A stretch of DNA of 64,000 nt from Nocardiopsis gilva YIM 90087 (GTDB lineage Bacteria > Actinomycetota > Actinomycetes > Streptosporangiales > Streptosporangiaceae), in NCBI RefSeq assembly GCF_002263495.1, contig NZ_CP022753.1, positions 2,666,001-2,730,000 on the forward strand. The letters run 5' to 3'. Both the position numbers and the translations under genes were made by a program. The notes beneath the pieces are model-generated. The model had not been told where the DNA came from. It saw nothing but the letters and a program-made list of their open reading frames with translations, and did not search any database. The number at the start of each line of letters is the position of its first letter. Within the stretch, counting starts at the first letter, position 1. Of this stretch, positions 8,279 to 16,599 are shown piece by piece.

Positions 8279-9045
8279 CAGCGCACTCCTTCCCATGCGG
8301 GGGTGTCCGACGCACCCGCCCCGGCGTCACCGGTGCCCGTGTCGTCGTCGGCTGTCGCGCCGCGCGTGGTCGAGCCCCGCGGCGGCAGCAGCCCGATCAG
8401 TGCGGCGACGGCGGCGAGCAGCACCGGCACTCCCGAGGGCGCGAAGGGAGCCGTGGCCAGGGCGATCGCGGCCCCGAGGAGGGCCACCAGCCGCTCCCGT
8501 CGGCCCTCGCGCAGGCGGGGCCACAGCAGCGCCAGGAAGATCGCGGGACCGACCGCGTCGAGGCCGAACGCGGCGGTGTCGCCGACCCGCTCGGTGGCCA
8601 GCGCCCCGATGAGGGTGGTGAGGTTCCACGCCACGAACAGCGTGGCGAAGGTCCAGGAGAAGGCGGTGCGCGCGGCGGCCCGGTCGGGCTGCGCCAAGGT
8701 CATCGCGGCCGTCTCGTCGATCACCCCCTGCGCCGCGACCGCGCGCCGGACGCCGCGCACGCCGAGCAGGTCGGCCATGCGCAGCCCGTACAGGGTGTTG
8801 CGGGTGCCGAGCAGCAGCGCCCCGGCGGTCCCCGCGATGAGGTTGCCGCCACCGGCGACGACGCCGATCAACGCGAACTGCGACGCACCGGAGAAGGTCA
8901 GGACACTCAGCGCGCACGCTTGGGCGACCGAGAGGCCGGAGGCCACCGCCGCGGTCCCGAACGCCAGCCCCGAGACGCCGACGGCCACGCCGATCCCCAG
9001 CGCGTCGCGCACCGGAGGGGAGGGGGAGAGGAAGGATGGTTTCAC
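8278..9045 (-). CDS. azlC: AzlC-family branched-chain amino acid export permease
   Basis: A 255-residue membrane protein with about seven to eight helices. The AzlC signature region AQACALSVLTFSGASQFALI is near residue 45 and is followed by GTRNTLYGLRM, typical of the family (the large subunit of BrnFE/YgaZH-type exporters). A hydrophilic Asp/Gly-rich tail follows the last helix. The GTG start at 9045 (VKPSFLSPSPP) is the first codon after the AraC-type regulator, 61 bases away on the same strand. The three genes therefore look like one transcript, regulator - azlC - azlD, a frequent arrangement. It probably exports branched-chain amino acids, and the regulator probably senses them. Confidence 0.88.
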   Translation of the reverse strand: MKPSFLSPSPPVRDALGIGVAVGVSGLAFGTAAVASGLSVAQACALSVLTFSGASQFALIGVVAGGGNLIAGTAGALLLGTRNTLYGLRMADLLGVRGVRRAVAAQGVIDETAAMTLAQPDRAAARTAFSWTFATLFVAWNLTTLIGALATERVGDTAAFGLDAVGPAIFLALLWPRLREGRRERLVALLGAAIALATAPFAPSGVPVLLAAVAALIGLLPPRGSTTRGATADDDTGTGDAGAGASDTPAWEGVR

Positions 9046-9106
9046 GTCGCCCGACGCTAACCACCGCGGGAACGCCCGGTCTTGAACGTTCTTGCGCGCG
9101 CTGGCG

Positions 9107-9964
9107 TCAGCTGCCGGGGGCGGTGGTACCGGCGCCCCGGGCCGCCAGGACGCCCTGGCGGAACGAGCCCGGCGTCACCCCCAACTGGCGCTTGAAGTGC
9201 CGGGTCAGGTGGGGTTGGTCGGCGAAGCCGAGTTCTCCGGCCACCGCCGCCGGGCGCATACCGGCGGCGAGCAGGCGGCGGGCGCGCAGGACGCGGAGGT
9301 TGTTGAGGTAGGCGTGCGGCGGGAGCCCGTGGGCGGCCCGGAAGGCGCGCAGCAGCGCGAAGGGGGAGACGTCCACGGCGGCGGCCAGCTCGTCCAGGCT
9401 CGGCGGGTCGGCCAGGCGGGCGTGGAGCAGGTCGCGGGCCTCGGCCACGGCGCGGTCCGGACCCTGCGGGCCGGGGTCCGCGGGCCGCGCGCGGGCGTGC
9501 CGGGAAAGGAGGTGATGGAGGGCTTGGCGCATGAGCGTCGACGCACTGAGCCGGTCGCCGTGCTCGGCCGCCCGGTGGGCGGTGCGCATCAACCCGCCGC
9601 TGGCCGGATCGCCCGTCCCGGAGGCGCCGAACCCGGGGACATCGGGCATCCCCAGATCGCGGGCGGCTTGGGCCACGACATCGACCTCGGGATAGAGCAT
9701 GCGGTAGCGCCAGCCCTCGGGAGTGCCCGCGTGCCCGGTGTGGACCTCCTCCGGCTCGACCACCACCAGATCGCCGCGCCCGACGCGGTGGGTGGCGCCC
9801 CGGTAGGCGAACTCCTCGATTCCGTCCTCGATGACGCCGATCGCGTAGGTGTCGTGGGTGTGCCGGTTGAAGGAGTGCCGGACGTAGTGCGCCTTGAGGA
9901 GGTCGATGCCGGGCAGGCCGGGATGGCGCCAGAACCGCGCGCGTTCGCCGGGCGTGTCGGTCAT
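9107..9964 (-). CDS. AraC-family transcriptional regulator with cupin sensor
   Basis: A 285-residue regulator. The N-terminal cupin-like AraC ligand-binding domain spans about residues 20-110 (HYVRHSFNRHTHDTYAIGVI, then RGDLVVVEPEEVH). Two helix-turn-helix motifs lie at about 190-280 (SLDELAAAVDVSPFALLRAF and VAGELGFADQPHLTRHFKRQ). The C-terminal form FKRQLGVTPGSFRQG is the AraC consensus. It is the first gene of the regulator-azlC-azlD transcript. The most likely role is control of that export operon in response to an amino acid bound in the cupin; this is inference from position. ATG 9964 begins MTDTPGERARFW; longer extensions run into the divergent GNAT gene. Confidence 0.92.
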   Translation of the reverse strand: MTDTPGERARFWRHPGLPGIDLLKAHYVRHSFNRHTHDTYAIGVIEDGIEEFAYRGATHRVGRGDLVVVEPEEVHTGHAGTPEGWRYRMLYPEVDVVAQAARDLGMPDVPGFGASGTGDPASGGLMRTAHRAAEHGDRLSASTLMRQALHHLLSRHARARPADPGPQGPDRAVAEARDLLHARLADPPSLDELAAAVDVSPFALLRAFRAAHGLPPHAYLNNLRVLRARRLLAAGMRPAAVAGELGFADQPHLTRHFKRQLGVTPGSFRQGVLAARGAGTTAPGS

Positions 9965-10025
9965 GCCTGTCAGCTTAGGAATTGGGGGTGACGGACGGAG
10001 ATCGCGATGCACTACTCTTCCGGCC

Positions 10026-10469
10026 ATGCTCAAGATCGATCTCGCCGAGAGCGCGAAGGACCGCGCCGCCGTCTTCGTCATCCGCGGGGTGGTGTTCGTC
10101 GCGGAGCAGCAGGTCCCGATCGACGAGGAGTGGGACGACCACGACCTCACCGCCGACCATCTGCTGGCTCGGCTGGACGAGGTTCCTGTGGGCACCGGCC
10201 GCCTGGTGACCCAGGGGGAGCGGGGCATGCTCGGCCGACTGGCCGTGCTGTCGTGCATGCGGGGAACGGGCACCGGGGTCGCCCTGGTCCGCGCGATCGA
10301 GGACCGGGCGCGGGACCGCGGCCTGACCGGAGTCGACCTGCATGCCCAGACCCATGCCCTCGGGTTCTACGAGAGGCTCGGCTACCACGCCCACGGGGCG
10401 GAGTTCCTCGACGCGGGCATCCCGCACGTGCACATGAGCAAGGACATCGTGCCGACTCCCCAGCCGTGA
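10026..10469 (+). CDS. GNAT-family N-acetyltransferase (ElaA-like)
   Basis: A 147-residue GNAT. The acetyl-CoA pyrophosphate loop is at about residues 77-86. It reads RGTGTGVALV in place of the canonical R/QxxGxG/A, after the beta4 strand GRLAVLSCM. The C-terminal HAQTHALGFYERLGYHAHG is the typical Tyr-bearing beta5-alpha4 region. The opening VFVIRGVVFVAEQQVPIDEEWDDHD is characteristic of the ElaA-type subfamily, whose substrates are largely unknown. The gene is divergent from the AraC regulator with only 61 bases between them, so the promoters overlap. Confidence 0.88.
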   Translation: MLKIDLAESAKDRAAVFVIRGVVFVAEQQVPIDEEWDDHDLTADHLLARLDEVPVGTGRLVTQGERGMLGRLAVLSCMRGTGTGVALVRAIEDRARDRGLTGVDLHAQTHALGFYERLGYHAHGAEFLDAGIPHVHMSKDIVPTPQP

Positions 10470-10742
10470 AGGACCGGGCGTGCGGGTCGGTGTCCGGCCG
10501 ACCGCTGGAACGACGGTCCGTTCCCATGTGACCCGCTGACCGGTCACCGCCATGGCCAGGGCAGCGCGTCGATCGTCGGCACACCCGGTGGGATGTGGGC
10601 CGACCGGGTCGCCATCGAGCGGGTCGGCTGCGACGGGACAGCACCTCCCGCGCTGGCGGTTCACGGAGCGGCCGCTCCATCCGACCGTCGGTGCCGCGGC
10701 GCTCCTCGCGCGGCCGGGGTCGACCGCGGAACGACTGTCGTC

Positions 10743-10779
10743 GCCTGCCGCCGTGCCGTACGCCGGCACGGCGGCAGGC
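10743..10779. repeat. Perfect 16-bp stem hairpin in non-coding DNA
   Basis: GCCTGCCGCCGTGCCG and CGGCACGGCGGCAGGC are exact complements around the loop TACGC. It could end transcription from the GNAT gene (although 270 bases downstream of it) or form part of a small RNA. No T-tract follows. Confidence 0.6.
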
Positions 10780-10950
10780 GCGTGCTCGGATCCCCGACGT
10801 GGACGCGGTGGAAGCGTCCGCCTACGGAGCGGCAGCGGTGGGGGTGCGGTGGTGAGTATCACCAAATAACCGGTCAGGCCGGTGAGTTCTGGCTTGCGGC
10901 GGTGGATGCGCCCCCGGTCCTTCTCCCCGGATGCGCGCGCGTGATCTATT

Positions 10951-10967
10951 ACCGAGTAGCATTCGGT
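10951..10967 (+). promoter_or_regulatory. Candidate operator/-10 region of the thioesterase gene
   Basis: ACCGA-GTAGCAT-TCGGT is a short inverted repeat whose centre contains TAGCAT, a plausible -10 hexamer, about 85 bases before the thioesterase ATG. A repressor bound here would block the promoter. The match to any named regulator is not established. Confidence 0.35.
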
Positions 10968-11051
10968 TTCGGTGGTCGGTCCGATTTCAACCATGTCGTG
11001 CGCCGCGCCGCCGCCGCCGACGCAGACGATGAACGAAGCGACGAGGGAGCC

Positions 11052-11711
11052 ATGACCGTCGAAGCGCAGCCGGTGTCCGAACTTCCCGACCCGCGCAGCC
11101 TCGGGTTCACGGTCGTCGCCGAAGACGACCTCCCCACCGAGCTGACCGACCTGGTCGACCAGGTCCGGACGCTGATCGACACCGTCGCCCACACTGAGGC
11201 CGACGGCGCCGACCTCGCCGCGGCGCGGGATCTGGTCGCCGAGGCGGTCAAGCGCATCGACGGAGAGCGCCGCCCCATCGGCGCCCTCGTGCACCGCTCG
11301 GACTTCGAGGGGCCGGTCGGCTTCGGCACCCTCACCAACGTCGTCGAGGGGCCGACCAACCCGGCCGCCCCGCCGATGCGGCTGGAACTGACGGAGGAGG
11401 GCCTGCGCGCCGAGGTCACCCTCAGCGGCGTCTACCAGGGGCCGCCCGGGCTGGTCCACGGGGGCTGGATCGCCGCCATGCTCGACCAGGCCCTCGGCTC
11501 GGCCTCCGCCGCCGCGGGCATGCCCGGCCTGACCGCTAACCTCGACGTCAACTACCGCAACCCCACCCCGCTCAACGTCCCGCTGGAGATCACCGCCCGC
11601 GTCACCGGGACCGAGCGCCGCAAGGTCTTCGTCTCCGCCGAGATCCGCCACAACGGCGAGGTCACCGCCGAGGGCACGGCCGTCATGGTGCAGGTCGCCC
11701 TGCCGGGCTAG
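11052..11711 (+). CDS. PaaI-family hotdog-fold thioesterase
   Basis: A 219-residue protein. The C-terminal half (about 95-215) is a hotdog domain of the PaaI/YiiD type, with GVYQGPPGLVHGGWIAAMLD carrying the HGG motif and the acidic helix end typical of these acyl-CoA hydrolases. LTANLDVNYRNPTPLNVPLE forms the following strands. The N-terminal 90 residues are helical and not recognised (possible dimer or partner region). The likely reaction is hydrolysis of an acyl-CoA thioester; the substrate is unknown. ATG 11052 has AGGGAG seven bases upstream. It is 3' to 3' with the HTH gene below, separated by a long palindromic terminator. Confidence 0.88.
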   Translation: MTVEAQPVSELPDPRSLGFTVVAEDDLPTELTDLVDQVRTLIDTVAHTEADGADLAAARDLVAEAVKRIDGERRPIGALVHRSDFEGPVGFGTLTNVVEGPTNPAAPPMRLELTEEGLRAEVTLSGVYQGPPGLVHGGWIAAMLDQALGSASAAAGMPGLTANLDVNYRNPTPLNVPLEITARVTGTERRKVFVSAEIRHNGEVTAEGTAVMVQVALPG

Positions 11712-11741
11712 CTTTCCCCGCGTGATGTCCCCAGCCCCTCC

Positions 11742-11813
11742 CCTCCGTCGATCTCGGAAATATTGGGGTTTCAGTGGCGATTTTTACCCCAATATCCCCG
11801 AGATCAACGGAGG
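11742..11813. terminator. Long imperfect palindrome, bidirectional terminator or REP-like element
   Basis: Two 28-base arms (11742-11769 and 11786-11813) match except at three positions: CCTCCGTCGATCTCGG..ATATTGGGGT against ACCCCAATAT..CCGAGATCAACGGAGG. The 16-base loop ends in TTTTT. It sits between convergent genes, which fits a terminator. Its AT-containing, well-conserved arms differ from the plain G+C hairpins elsewhere in the window, so a mobile palindromic repeat is also possible. Confidence 0.7.
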
Positions 11814-11836
11814 AGTGGGGGCTCGTGGGAGTTCGG

Positions 11837-12796
11837 TCAGTCCCACTCCCATCCGATTCCCAGGACCCCCGGCTGGATGTCGTGCTCGGCGAGGTGCACG
11901 GAGTGGGCCGAGCTGAGGATCAGGTCCTCCTCGGCGCGCGACGGGGGCTCCTCGGGCGCCTGGACGAGGCGGTGGCAGCGGACCGGCAGGGCGGACGCGT
12001 CGAAGCGGACGCCGAGGATGTAGGTCTCGGCCGGATAGCGGAACGCGCGGCGGTAGTCGTGGCTGCGCGGCGAGTGCCCGACGTTGACGGCGTACTCCAG
12101 CAGGTAGGTCTCGCCGGTGCGCAGGCGGCGGTCGAAGAGCAGCTCCACGGCGAGCACGGCGGAGCTGCGATGGCGGCGGACCCGCCCCAGGCGGCAGTTC
12201 TCCACCGCCAGGGGCGTGATGTCGGCGGCGTCGGCGCCCGGCTCGCCGCAGTAGACCATCATGTGCCGGTCGGCGTCGTCCTCCAGCGCCCGCACCACCA
12301 GTCGGCTGCGCACCCGCCGGATCGCCCGGTCAGCGGCCACCCAGGCGATGTCCTCCTGCCAGAACAGGCGCAGCTTGCGGTCGGAGGGGCCGATGACGCT
12401 CTCCACGGTCTGGGCGAGGGCGTCGGCCGGTTCCAGGAACCCCTCATACCCGCGCGGGGTGGAGCGCCGACCGGTGGCCCAGCGTCCGCGCGGCCGCGGC
12501 GGCCCCAGCAGGGCGACGAGGGAGTGGCGGGGCAGGCCCAGGATGACCTCGATCGCCTGGACGGCGCGGATCGACGTGGGGCGTTCCGGGCGACTGCGCC
12601 CCTGCTGCCAGTAGCTGAGGCTGGTGAGGCTGACCCGGATGCCCCGTTGCGCCAGGCGGTTGCGCAGGCTCCCCAGGGTGAGCCCGCTGTCGTCGATCGC
12701 CGCGCGCAATGCCTCGTGGAAAGGGCCGGTCCGTAACAGGACCTGGACTGGTCCGGTACCGGTATCGGTGCGACGCCGCAGGGTCCCGCTGGCCAT
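11837..12796 (-). CDS. XRE-like helix-turn-helix protein with unassigned C-terminal domain
   Basis: About 319 residues. The N-terminal part has an XRE-like HTH (about residues 20-90): GSLRNRLAQRGIRVSLTSLS then YWQQGRSRPERP and AIEVILGLPRHSL. This reads as a lambda-repressor-type fold with an atypical spacing. The C-terminal 200 residues are predicted beta-rich (LAVELLFDRRLRTGETYLLEY, ETYILGVRFD) and not recognised. ATG 12796 is chosen over ATG 12808 because GGAGGT lies five bases before it. It could be a DNA-binding regulator of itself or of the adjacent M23 peptidase gene, which is divergent across 440 bases. No signal peptide or membrane segment is visible. Confidence 0.7.
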   Translation of the reverse strand: MASGTLRRRTDTGTGPVQVLLRTGPFHEALRAAIDDSGLTLGSLRNRLAQRGIRVSLTSLSYWQQGRSRPERPTSIRAVQAIEVILGLPRHSLVALLGPPRPRGRWATGRRSTPRGYEGFLEPADALAQTVESVIGPSDRKLRLFWQEDIAWVAADRAIRRVRSRLVVRALEDDADRHMMVYCGEPGADAADITPLAVENCRLGRVRRHRSSAVLAVELLFDRRLRTGETYLLEYAVNVGHSPRSHDYRRAFRYPAETYILGVRFDASALPVRCHRLVQAPEEPPSRAEEDLILSSAHSVHLAEHDIQPGVLGIGWEWD

Positions 12797-13236
12797 CGTG
12801 ACCTCCATGGCTCCATGGGTGGGGGGAAGGGGAGGACGGGGCGTTTCGGCCAACAGTGTGCACCATGGTGGCCACTCTGTGAAATATCAATTAATGAGCG
12901 ATTTTGTCCGGTGTTGAGAGGGATTTACCCCTAGCCTCTACCGCGCCCCCCGCCCCCTATGCGCTCCCGCTTCCGCCCGCACGGCACCCTCCACCCCAGT
13001 GGCGGCCGGATTCACAGTTAGCCCCGCCGATCTCCCCAGTGAAGCCCGTCGCAACGCTCTGACCTTGACCTTTACCGGGGAGCCGGTGTTCCGTCGACCC
13101 CACGGACGCCTCCGGCTCCGCCCGGGCCCACCCCCACATCCCCTCCCAGCCCGCGATCCCCCCACCCCGGCTCCCGCGGCGTGCCCGGATCCGTCCGATG
13201 ATCCCCCACCCCCTCGTGTACGTCCGTGGAGGACGA
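12797..13236. other. 440-base divergent intergenic region upstream of the M23 peptidase
   Basis: It contains the opposing promoters of the HTH gene and the peptidase gene. The left third (12870-12935) is AT-richer (AAATATCAATTAATGAGCGA). The middle holds TTGACC at 13067-13072 as a possible -35. I looked for a cyclic-di-AMP (ydaO) riboswitch, which often precedes cell-wall hydrolase genes, and did not find its conserved blocks. Confidence 0.45.
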
Positions 13237-14463
13237 ATGCCAACGCACACATCCCCCAGACGCGTGCTCGCCGCCGCCGCGAGCGTCGTGCTCGGCACCG
13301 GCCTGCTCCTCGGTTTCGGTCCCGCCACCGCCTCAGCCGAGTCGACGTCGGACGACCTCGCCGACGCCGTCCGCGCCACCATGCTCGAACAACGCGGCGA
13401 CACCGCCCGCGAGCAGTTCTCGACCCGGTCGCTGGCCGAACCGCTCGTCGAGCCCATTACCACCGAGGACGACGCGTGGGCGTTCGGTACGACGACCATC
13501 CCCGCGCCGTCCACGGCGCACGCCGCCCCCGAGACCGCTCTGTTCGTCGCCGAGCACGGCCCGCAGGGCTGGCGCGTGGAGCTGGACGGAACCGACGGCT
13601 TCGTCGACCTCGCCGACGCGGCCCCGGACGACGTGGTCAGCGACGAGGAGAAGGAACTCTTCGCGAAGAACCACGAGGCGGCGCAGGACGCTCCCCTCGC
13701 CGACACCGGCCTCGGCCTGCCGTGGCAGGAGGGCGTGGCCTGGTGGATGGGCGGCGGCCCGCACGGCAACAGCGGCAGCAGCCGCCCCTACAGCTCGATC
13801 GACTTCAACGGCGGCAACGGCCAGGTCCTCTCCGCCGGGCCGGGCCGCGTCTACAAGAGCTGCGTCCGCGGCGGAAGCGCCCTGGTCAAGGTCATGCACG
13901 AGAACGGCTACAGCACGACCTACTACCACATGCGGCGGCTGACCAACCTGTCCAACGGATCGCCGGTGCAGACGGGCACCTACCTCGGGCTCATCGGCAA
14001 CGAGCTGCCCTGCGGCGGCAGCTCCAGCGGCGCGCACGTGCACCTGTCCCTGCTGCGCGGCGACTCGCACATCAGCGTCGACAACATGACGATCGGCGGC
14101 TGGACCTTCCACACCGTGTCGCGCCCCTACCAGGGCTATGCCACGCGCGGCAACGTCCGGGTGGACCGCGGGGAGCGGCTGACCAACTACGGCGGCAGCG
14201 ACAACAGCCTGCCCACCGGCACGGTTGACAGCGGCGAGTACAGCCGGGTGAACCTGCGCACCGGCCCCGGCCTGGACCACGACATCGTCGACACCGTCGC
14301 CGACGGAGCGCTCGTGCGGATCGAGTGCACGGCACGCGGCGGCGACGTCGACGGCGTGTGGGGCACGACCGACCTGTGGAACCGCCTCGACACCGGCAAC
14401 TGGATCAGTGACGGGTTCGTCTACACCGGCACCAACGATCCGGTGGCACCCGCGTGTGACTGA
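13237..14463 (+). CDS. Secreted M23 (beta-lytic type) peptidase with SH3b domain
   Basis: A 408-residue exported cell-wall or protein hydrolase. A Sec signal peptide is clear (RRVLAAAASVVLGTGLLLGF, cleavage near TASA-E). The catalytic LytM/M23 domain lies at about residues 165-285. The zinc ligands expected for the M23A/beta-lytic branch are seen: His in GGPHGNSG, Asp in SSIDFNGG, and the HxH pair in SGAHVHLSLLRG, with YYHMRRL between. A bacterial SH3-type domain follows at about 325-405 (VNLRTGPGLDHDIVDTVADG). Beta-lytic relatives cut glycyl or alanyl bonds in peptidoglycan. ATG 13237 has GGAGGACG upstream; longer in-frame starts would spoil the signal peptide. Confidence 0.93.
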   Translation: MPTHTSPRRVLAAAASVVLGTGLLLGFGPATASAESTSDDLADAVRATMLEQRGDTAREQFSTRSLAEPLVEPITTEDDAWAFGTTTIPAPSTAHAAPETALFVAEHGPQGWRVELDGTDGFVDLADAAPDDVVSDEEKELFAKNHEAAQDAPLADTGLGLPWQEGVAWWMGGGPHGNSGSSRPYSSIDFNGGNGQVLSAGPGRVYKSCVRGGSALVKVMHENGYSTTYYHMRRLTNLSNGSPVQTGTYLGLIGNELPCGGSSSGAHVHLSLLRGDSHISVDNMTIGGWTFHTVSRPYQGYATRGNVRVDRGERLTNYGGSDNSLPTGTVDSGEYSRVNLRTGPGLDHDIVDTVADGALVRIECTARGGDVDGVWGTTDLWNRLDTGNWISDGFVYTGTNDPVAPACD

Positions 14464-14480
14464 CGGCGGCCCCTGAGCGT

Positions 14481-14518
14481 CATCGTTCCCCCCGATGAGA
14501 TGGCCGGGGGGAACGATG
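14481..14518. terminator. Terminator hairpin after the M23 peptidase gene
   Basis: CATCGTTCCCCCCG and CGGGGGGAACGATG form a perfect 14-bp stem with a ten-base loop, 17 bases after the stop codon. No T-tract follows. Confidence 0.75.
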
Positions 14519-14677
14519 GCATGCGCGGCGCCCCGCCACCCGCGGCGTCGCGGACGCAACCGCGGTGGTCACAGCCGCGGCCGCGGCCACGAGGGCAGCG
14601 CCGACTATGGCATAGATCATGCGGTATCCGGTTGTTCCATTTTCACATTCGTTACCAGCATCCGATAGACCGGAGCG

Positions 14678-16483
14678 GTGACCCACACCTCTGCCCCAGC
14701 GCTGGCCGAGCTCCCCACCGAGGGCGGCCTGGCCGAGATCCTGTTCGACCGCGCCGAGCGGTCGCCGGACCGTGTGATGCTCAGTCGGCAGGTCGACGGC
14801 GAATGGCGGGACTTCACCGCGGCCGAGACCGCCGCCGAGGTGACCGCCCTGGCCAAAGGGCTCGTCGCCGCCGGGGTCGAGCCGGGCGACCGGGTGGGGC
14901 TGCTGTCGGGCAACCGGTACGAGTGGATGCTGATCGACTTCGCGATCTGGACCGTCGGCGCGATCACCGTCCCGATCTACCCGTCCGCCTCGGCCGAGCA
15001 GTCCCGGATGATCCTCGCTGACTCCGGTGCGGTCGCCTGCTTCGTCGACAACGCGTCGCACACCGCGATGATCGACGGTGTGCGCGACGGCCTCGCGGAC
15101 CTGCGGCACCTGTGGACCATCGACGCGGGCGCCGTCGACGCGCTCGCCACGGACGGCACCGAGGTGTCCGACGACGCCATCGCCAAGCGCCGCGCGGTTG
15201 TCGACCCGCGGGACCCGGCCACCATCGTCTACACCTCGGGCACCACGGGCAGCCCCAAGGGCTGCGTGCTCACCCACGCGAACTTCTTTTCCGAGGTCGA
15301 CAACATCGTGGCGGGCCTGCCCGAGCTGTTCGAGACCGCCACCGAGGACACCCCGCCCTCGACCCTGCTCTTCCTGCCGCTCGCCCACGTCTTCGGGCGC
15401 ATGGTGCAGACCTGTGCCGTGCGGGCCGGCGTCCGGCTCGGCCACTCGACCAGCGTCAGCGCGCTCATCGACGACCTGCGGACGTACCGGCCGACCTTCC
15501 TGCTCGCCGTTCCCTACGTCTTCGAGAAGATCCACGCCTCCGCCCGCAAGCAGACGACCGGTCTCAAGCGCCGGATCTTCGACGCCGCCACCGACACCGC
15601 CGTGGCCTACAGCGAGTCCCTGGACCGCGGCGGCCCGGGGCTGGGCCTGCGGTTGCGGCACCGCCTCTTCGAACCGCTCGTGTACCGCAAGCTGATGGAC
15701 GCGCTGGGCGGGCGGTGCGCCCGCGTCCTGTCGGGCGGCGGCGCGCTGGACGTGCGGCTGCTCCACTTCTACCGGGGCATCGGCCTGGAGGTGATCGAGG
15801 GCTACGGGCTCACCGAGACCACCGCGGCCGTCATCGCCAACCTTCCCGGCCGTATCCGCCCGGGCACCATCGGCGGCCCGCTGCCCGGTGTCTCCGTCAA
15901 GCTCGCCGACGACGGCGAGATCATGGTCAAGGGCGAGCAGGTGTTCGGCCGCTACTGGAACCGGCCGGAGGACACCGCGAAGGCGTTCGTGGACGGCTGG
16001 TTCGCCACCGGCGACCTCGGCGAGTTCGACGCCGACGGCTTCCTGCGGGTCAGCGGGCGCAAGAAGGAGATCCTGGTGACGGCGGGCGGCAAGAACGTCG
16101 CACCCGCCCCGATGGAGGAGAGCGTCCGCGCGCACGCGCTGGTCGCCCAGTGCATGGTGATCGGCGATGACCGGCCCTTCGTCAGCGCGCTGGTAACCCT
16201 GGACCCCGAGGAGTTCGACGCGTGGAAGGCGGAGAAGGGGCACCCCGCCGGGGCCACCGTCGCCGACCTCGCCGACGACGCGGACCTGCGCGCCGCCGTG
16301 CAGTCGGCCATCGACTCCGGCAACGAGGCGGTGTCGCGCGCCGAGTCGATCCGCGCCTTCACCATCCTCGGTGAGCAGTTCACCGTGGAGGAGGAGACCC
16401 TCACTCCGACCCTGAAGCTGCGCCGCGCCCGCATCCTCAAGCGCTACGACCGCGAGGTGGAGAAGCTCTACCAGGGCCGGTGA
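14678..16483 (+). CDS. Long-chain fatty acid-CoA ligase (FadD15-like), copy 1
   Basis: A 601-residue AMP-forming ligase activating long-chain fatty acids to acyl-CoA. ANL-superfamily motifs are in order: the P-loop A3 IVYTSGTTGSPKGCVLTHAN (about 185-205), the A5 EGYGLTETT (about 370), the A7 hinge region WFATGDLGEFDADG (about 440), and RKKEILVTAGGKNVAP (about 465) with the C-terminal catalytic lysine region TPTLKLRRARIL (about 580). The length and the GGALDVRLLHFYRGIG block match the FadD15 group of actinobacteria. GTG 14678 has GGAG upstream. It forms a tandem pair with the next gene, over 70 percent identical by eye, and probably arose by duplication. Confidence 0.93.
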   Translation: MTHTSAPALAELPTEGGLAEILFDRAERSPDRVMLSRQVDGEWRDFTAAETAAEVTALAKGLVAAGVEPGDRVGLLSGNRYEWMLIDFAIWTVGAITVPIYPSASAEQSRMILADSGAVACFVDNASHTAMIDGVRDGLADLRHLWTIDAGAVDALATDGTEVSDDAIAKRRAVVDPRDPATIVYTSGTTGSPKGCVLTHANFFSEVDNIVAGLPELFETATEDTPPSTLLFLPLAHVFGRMVQTCAVRAGVRLGHSTSVSALIDDLRTYRPTFLLAVPYVFEKIHASARKQTTGLKRRIFDAATDTAVAYSESLDRGGPGLGLRLRHRLFEPLVYRKLMDALGGRCARVLSGGGALDVRLLHFYRGIGLEVIEGYGLTETTAAVIANLPGRIRPGTIGGPLPGVSVKLADDGEIMVKGEQVFGRYWNRPEDTAKAFVDGWFATGDLGEFDADGFLRVSGRKKEILVTAGGKNVAPAPMEESVRAHALVAQCMVIGDDRPFVSALVTLDPEEFDAWKAEKGHPAGATVADLADDADLRAAVQSAIDSGNEAVSRAESIRAFTILGEQFTVEEETLTPTLKLRRARILKRYDREVEKLYQGR

Positions 16484-16599
16484 GGCGCCGGGAGCGTGAC
16501 CCGGGCCACGGCCGTCCGCCCCTCGGCTATGGCGAAGATCATGTGAGATGAGTACGTGATATGTGGCGATTTGTTACGTTTGTTCGGTAAACCGGAAGA

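Larger units (their letters stand above)
10470..11051. other. 582-base non-coding interval with several inverted repeats
   Basis: No convincing gene is seen here. The in-frame upward extension of the thioesterase frame has atypical composition. The interval holds GGAACG-6-CGTTCC (10507-10524), the palindrome TGACCGGTCA (10537-10546), a very strong hairpin (10743-10779) and ACCGG-5-CCGGT near 10871. It must contain the promoter of the downstream thioesterase gene. An unannotated small RNA is possible but unproven. Confidence 0.6.

Noticed and set aside
10593-11051. N-terminal extension of the PaaI thioesterase frame
   Set aside because: Arg/Gly-rich sequence with no family resemblance; ATG 11052 has a good ribosome site and fits hotdog protein length.
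12797-13236. Cyclic-di-AMP (ydaO) riboswitch upstream of the M23 peptidase
   Set aside because: Common in front of actinobacterial cell-wall hydrolases, but the conserved sequence blocks are not seen.
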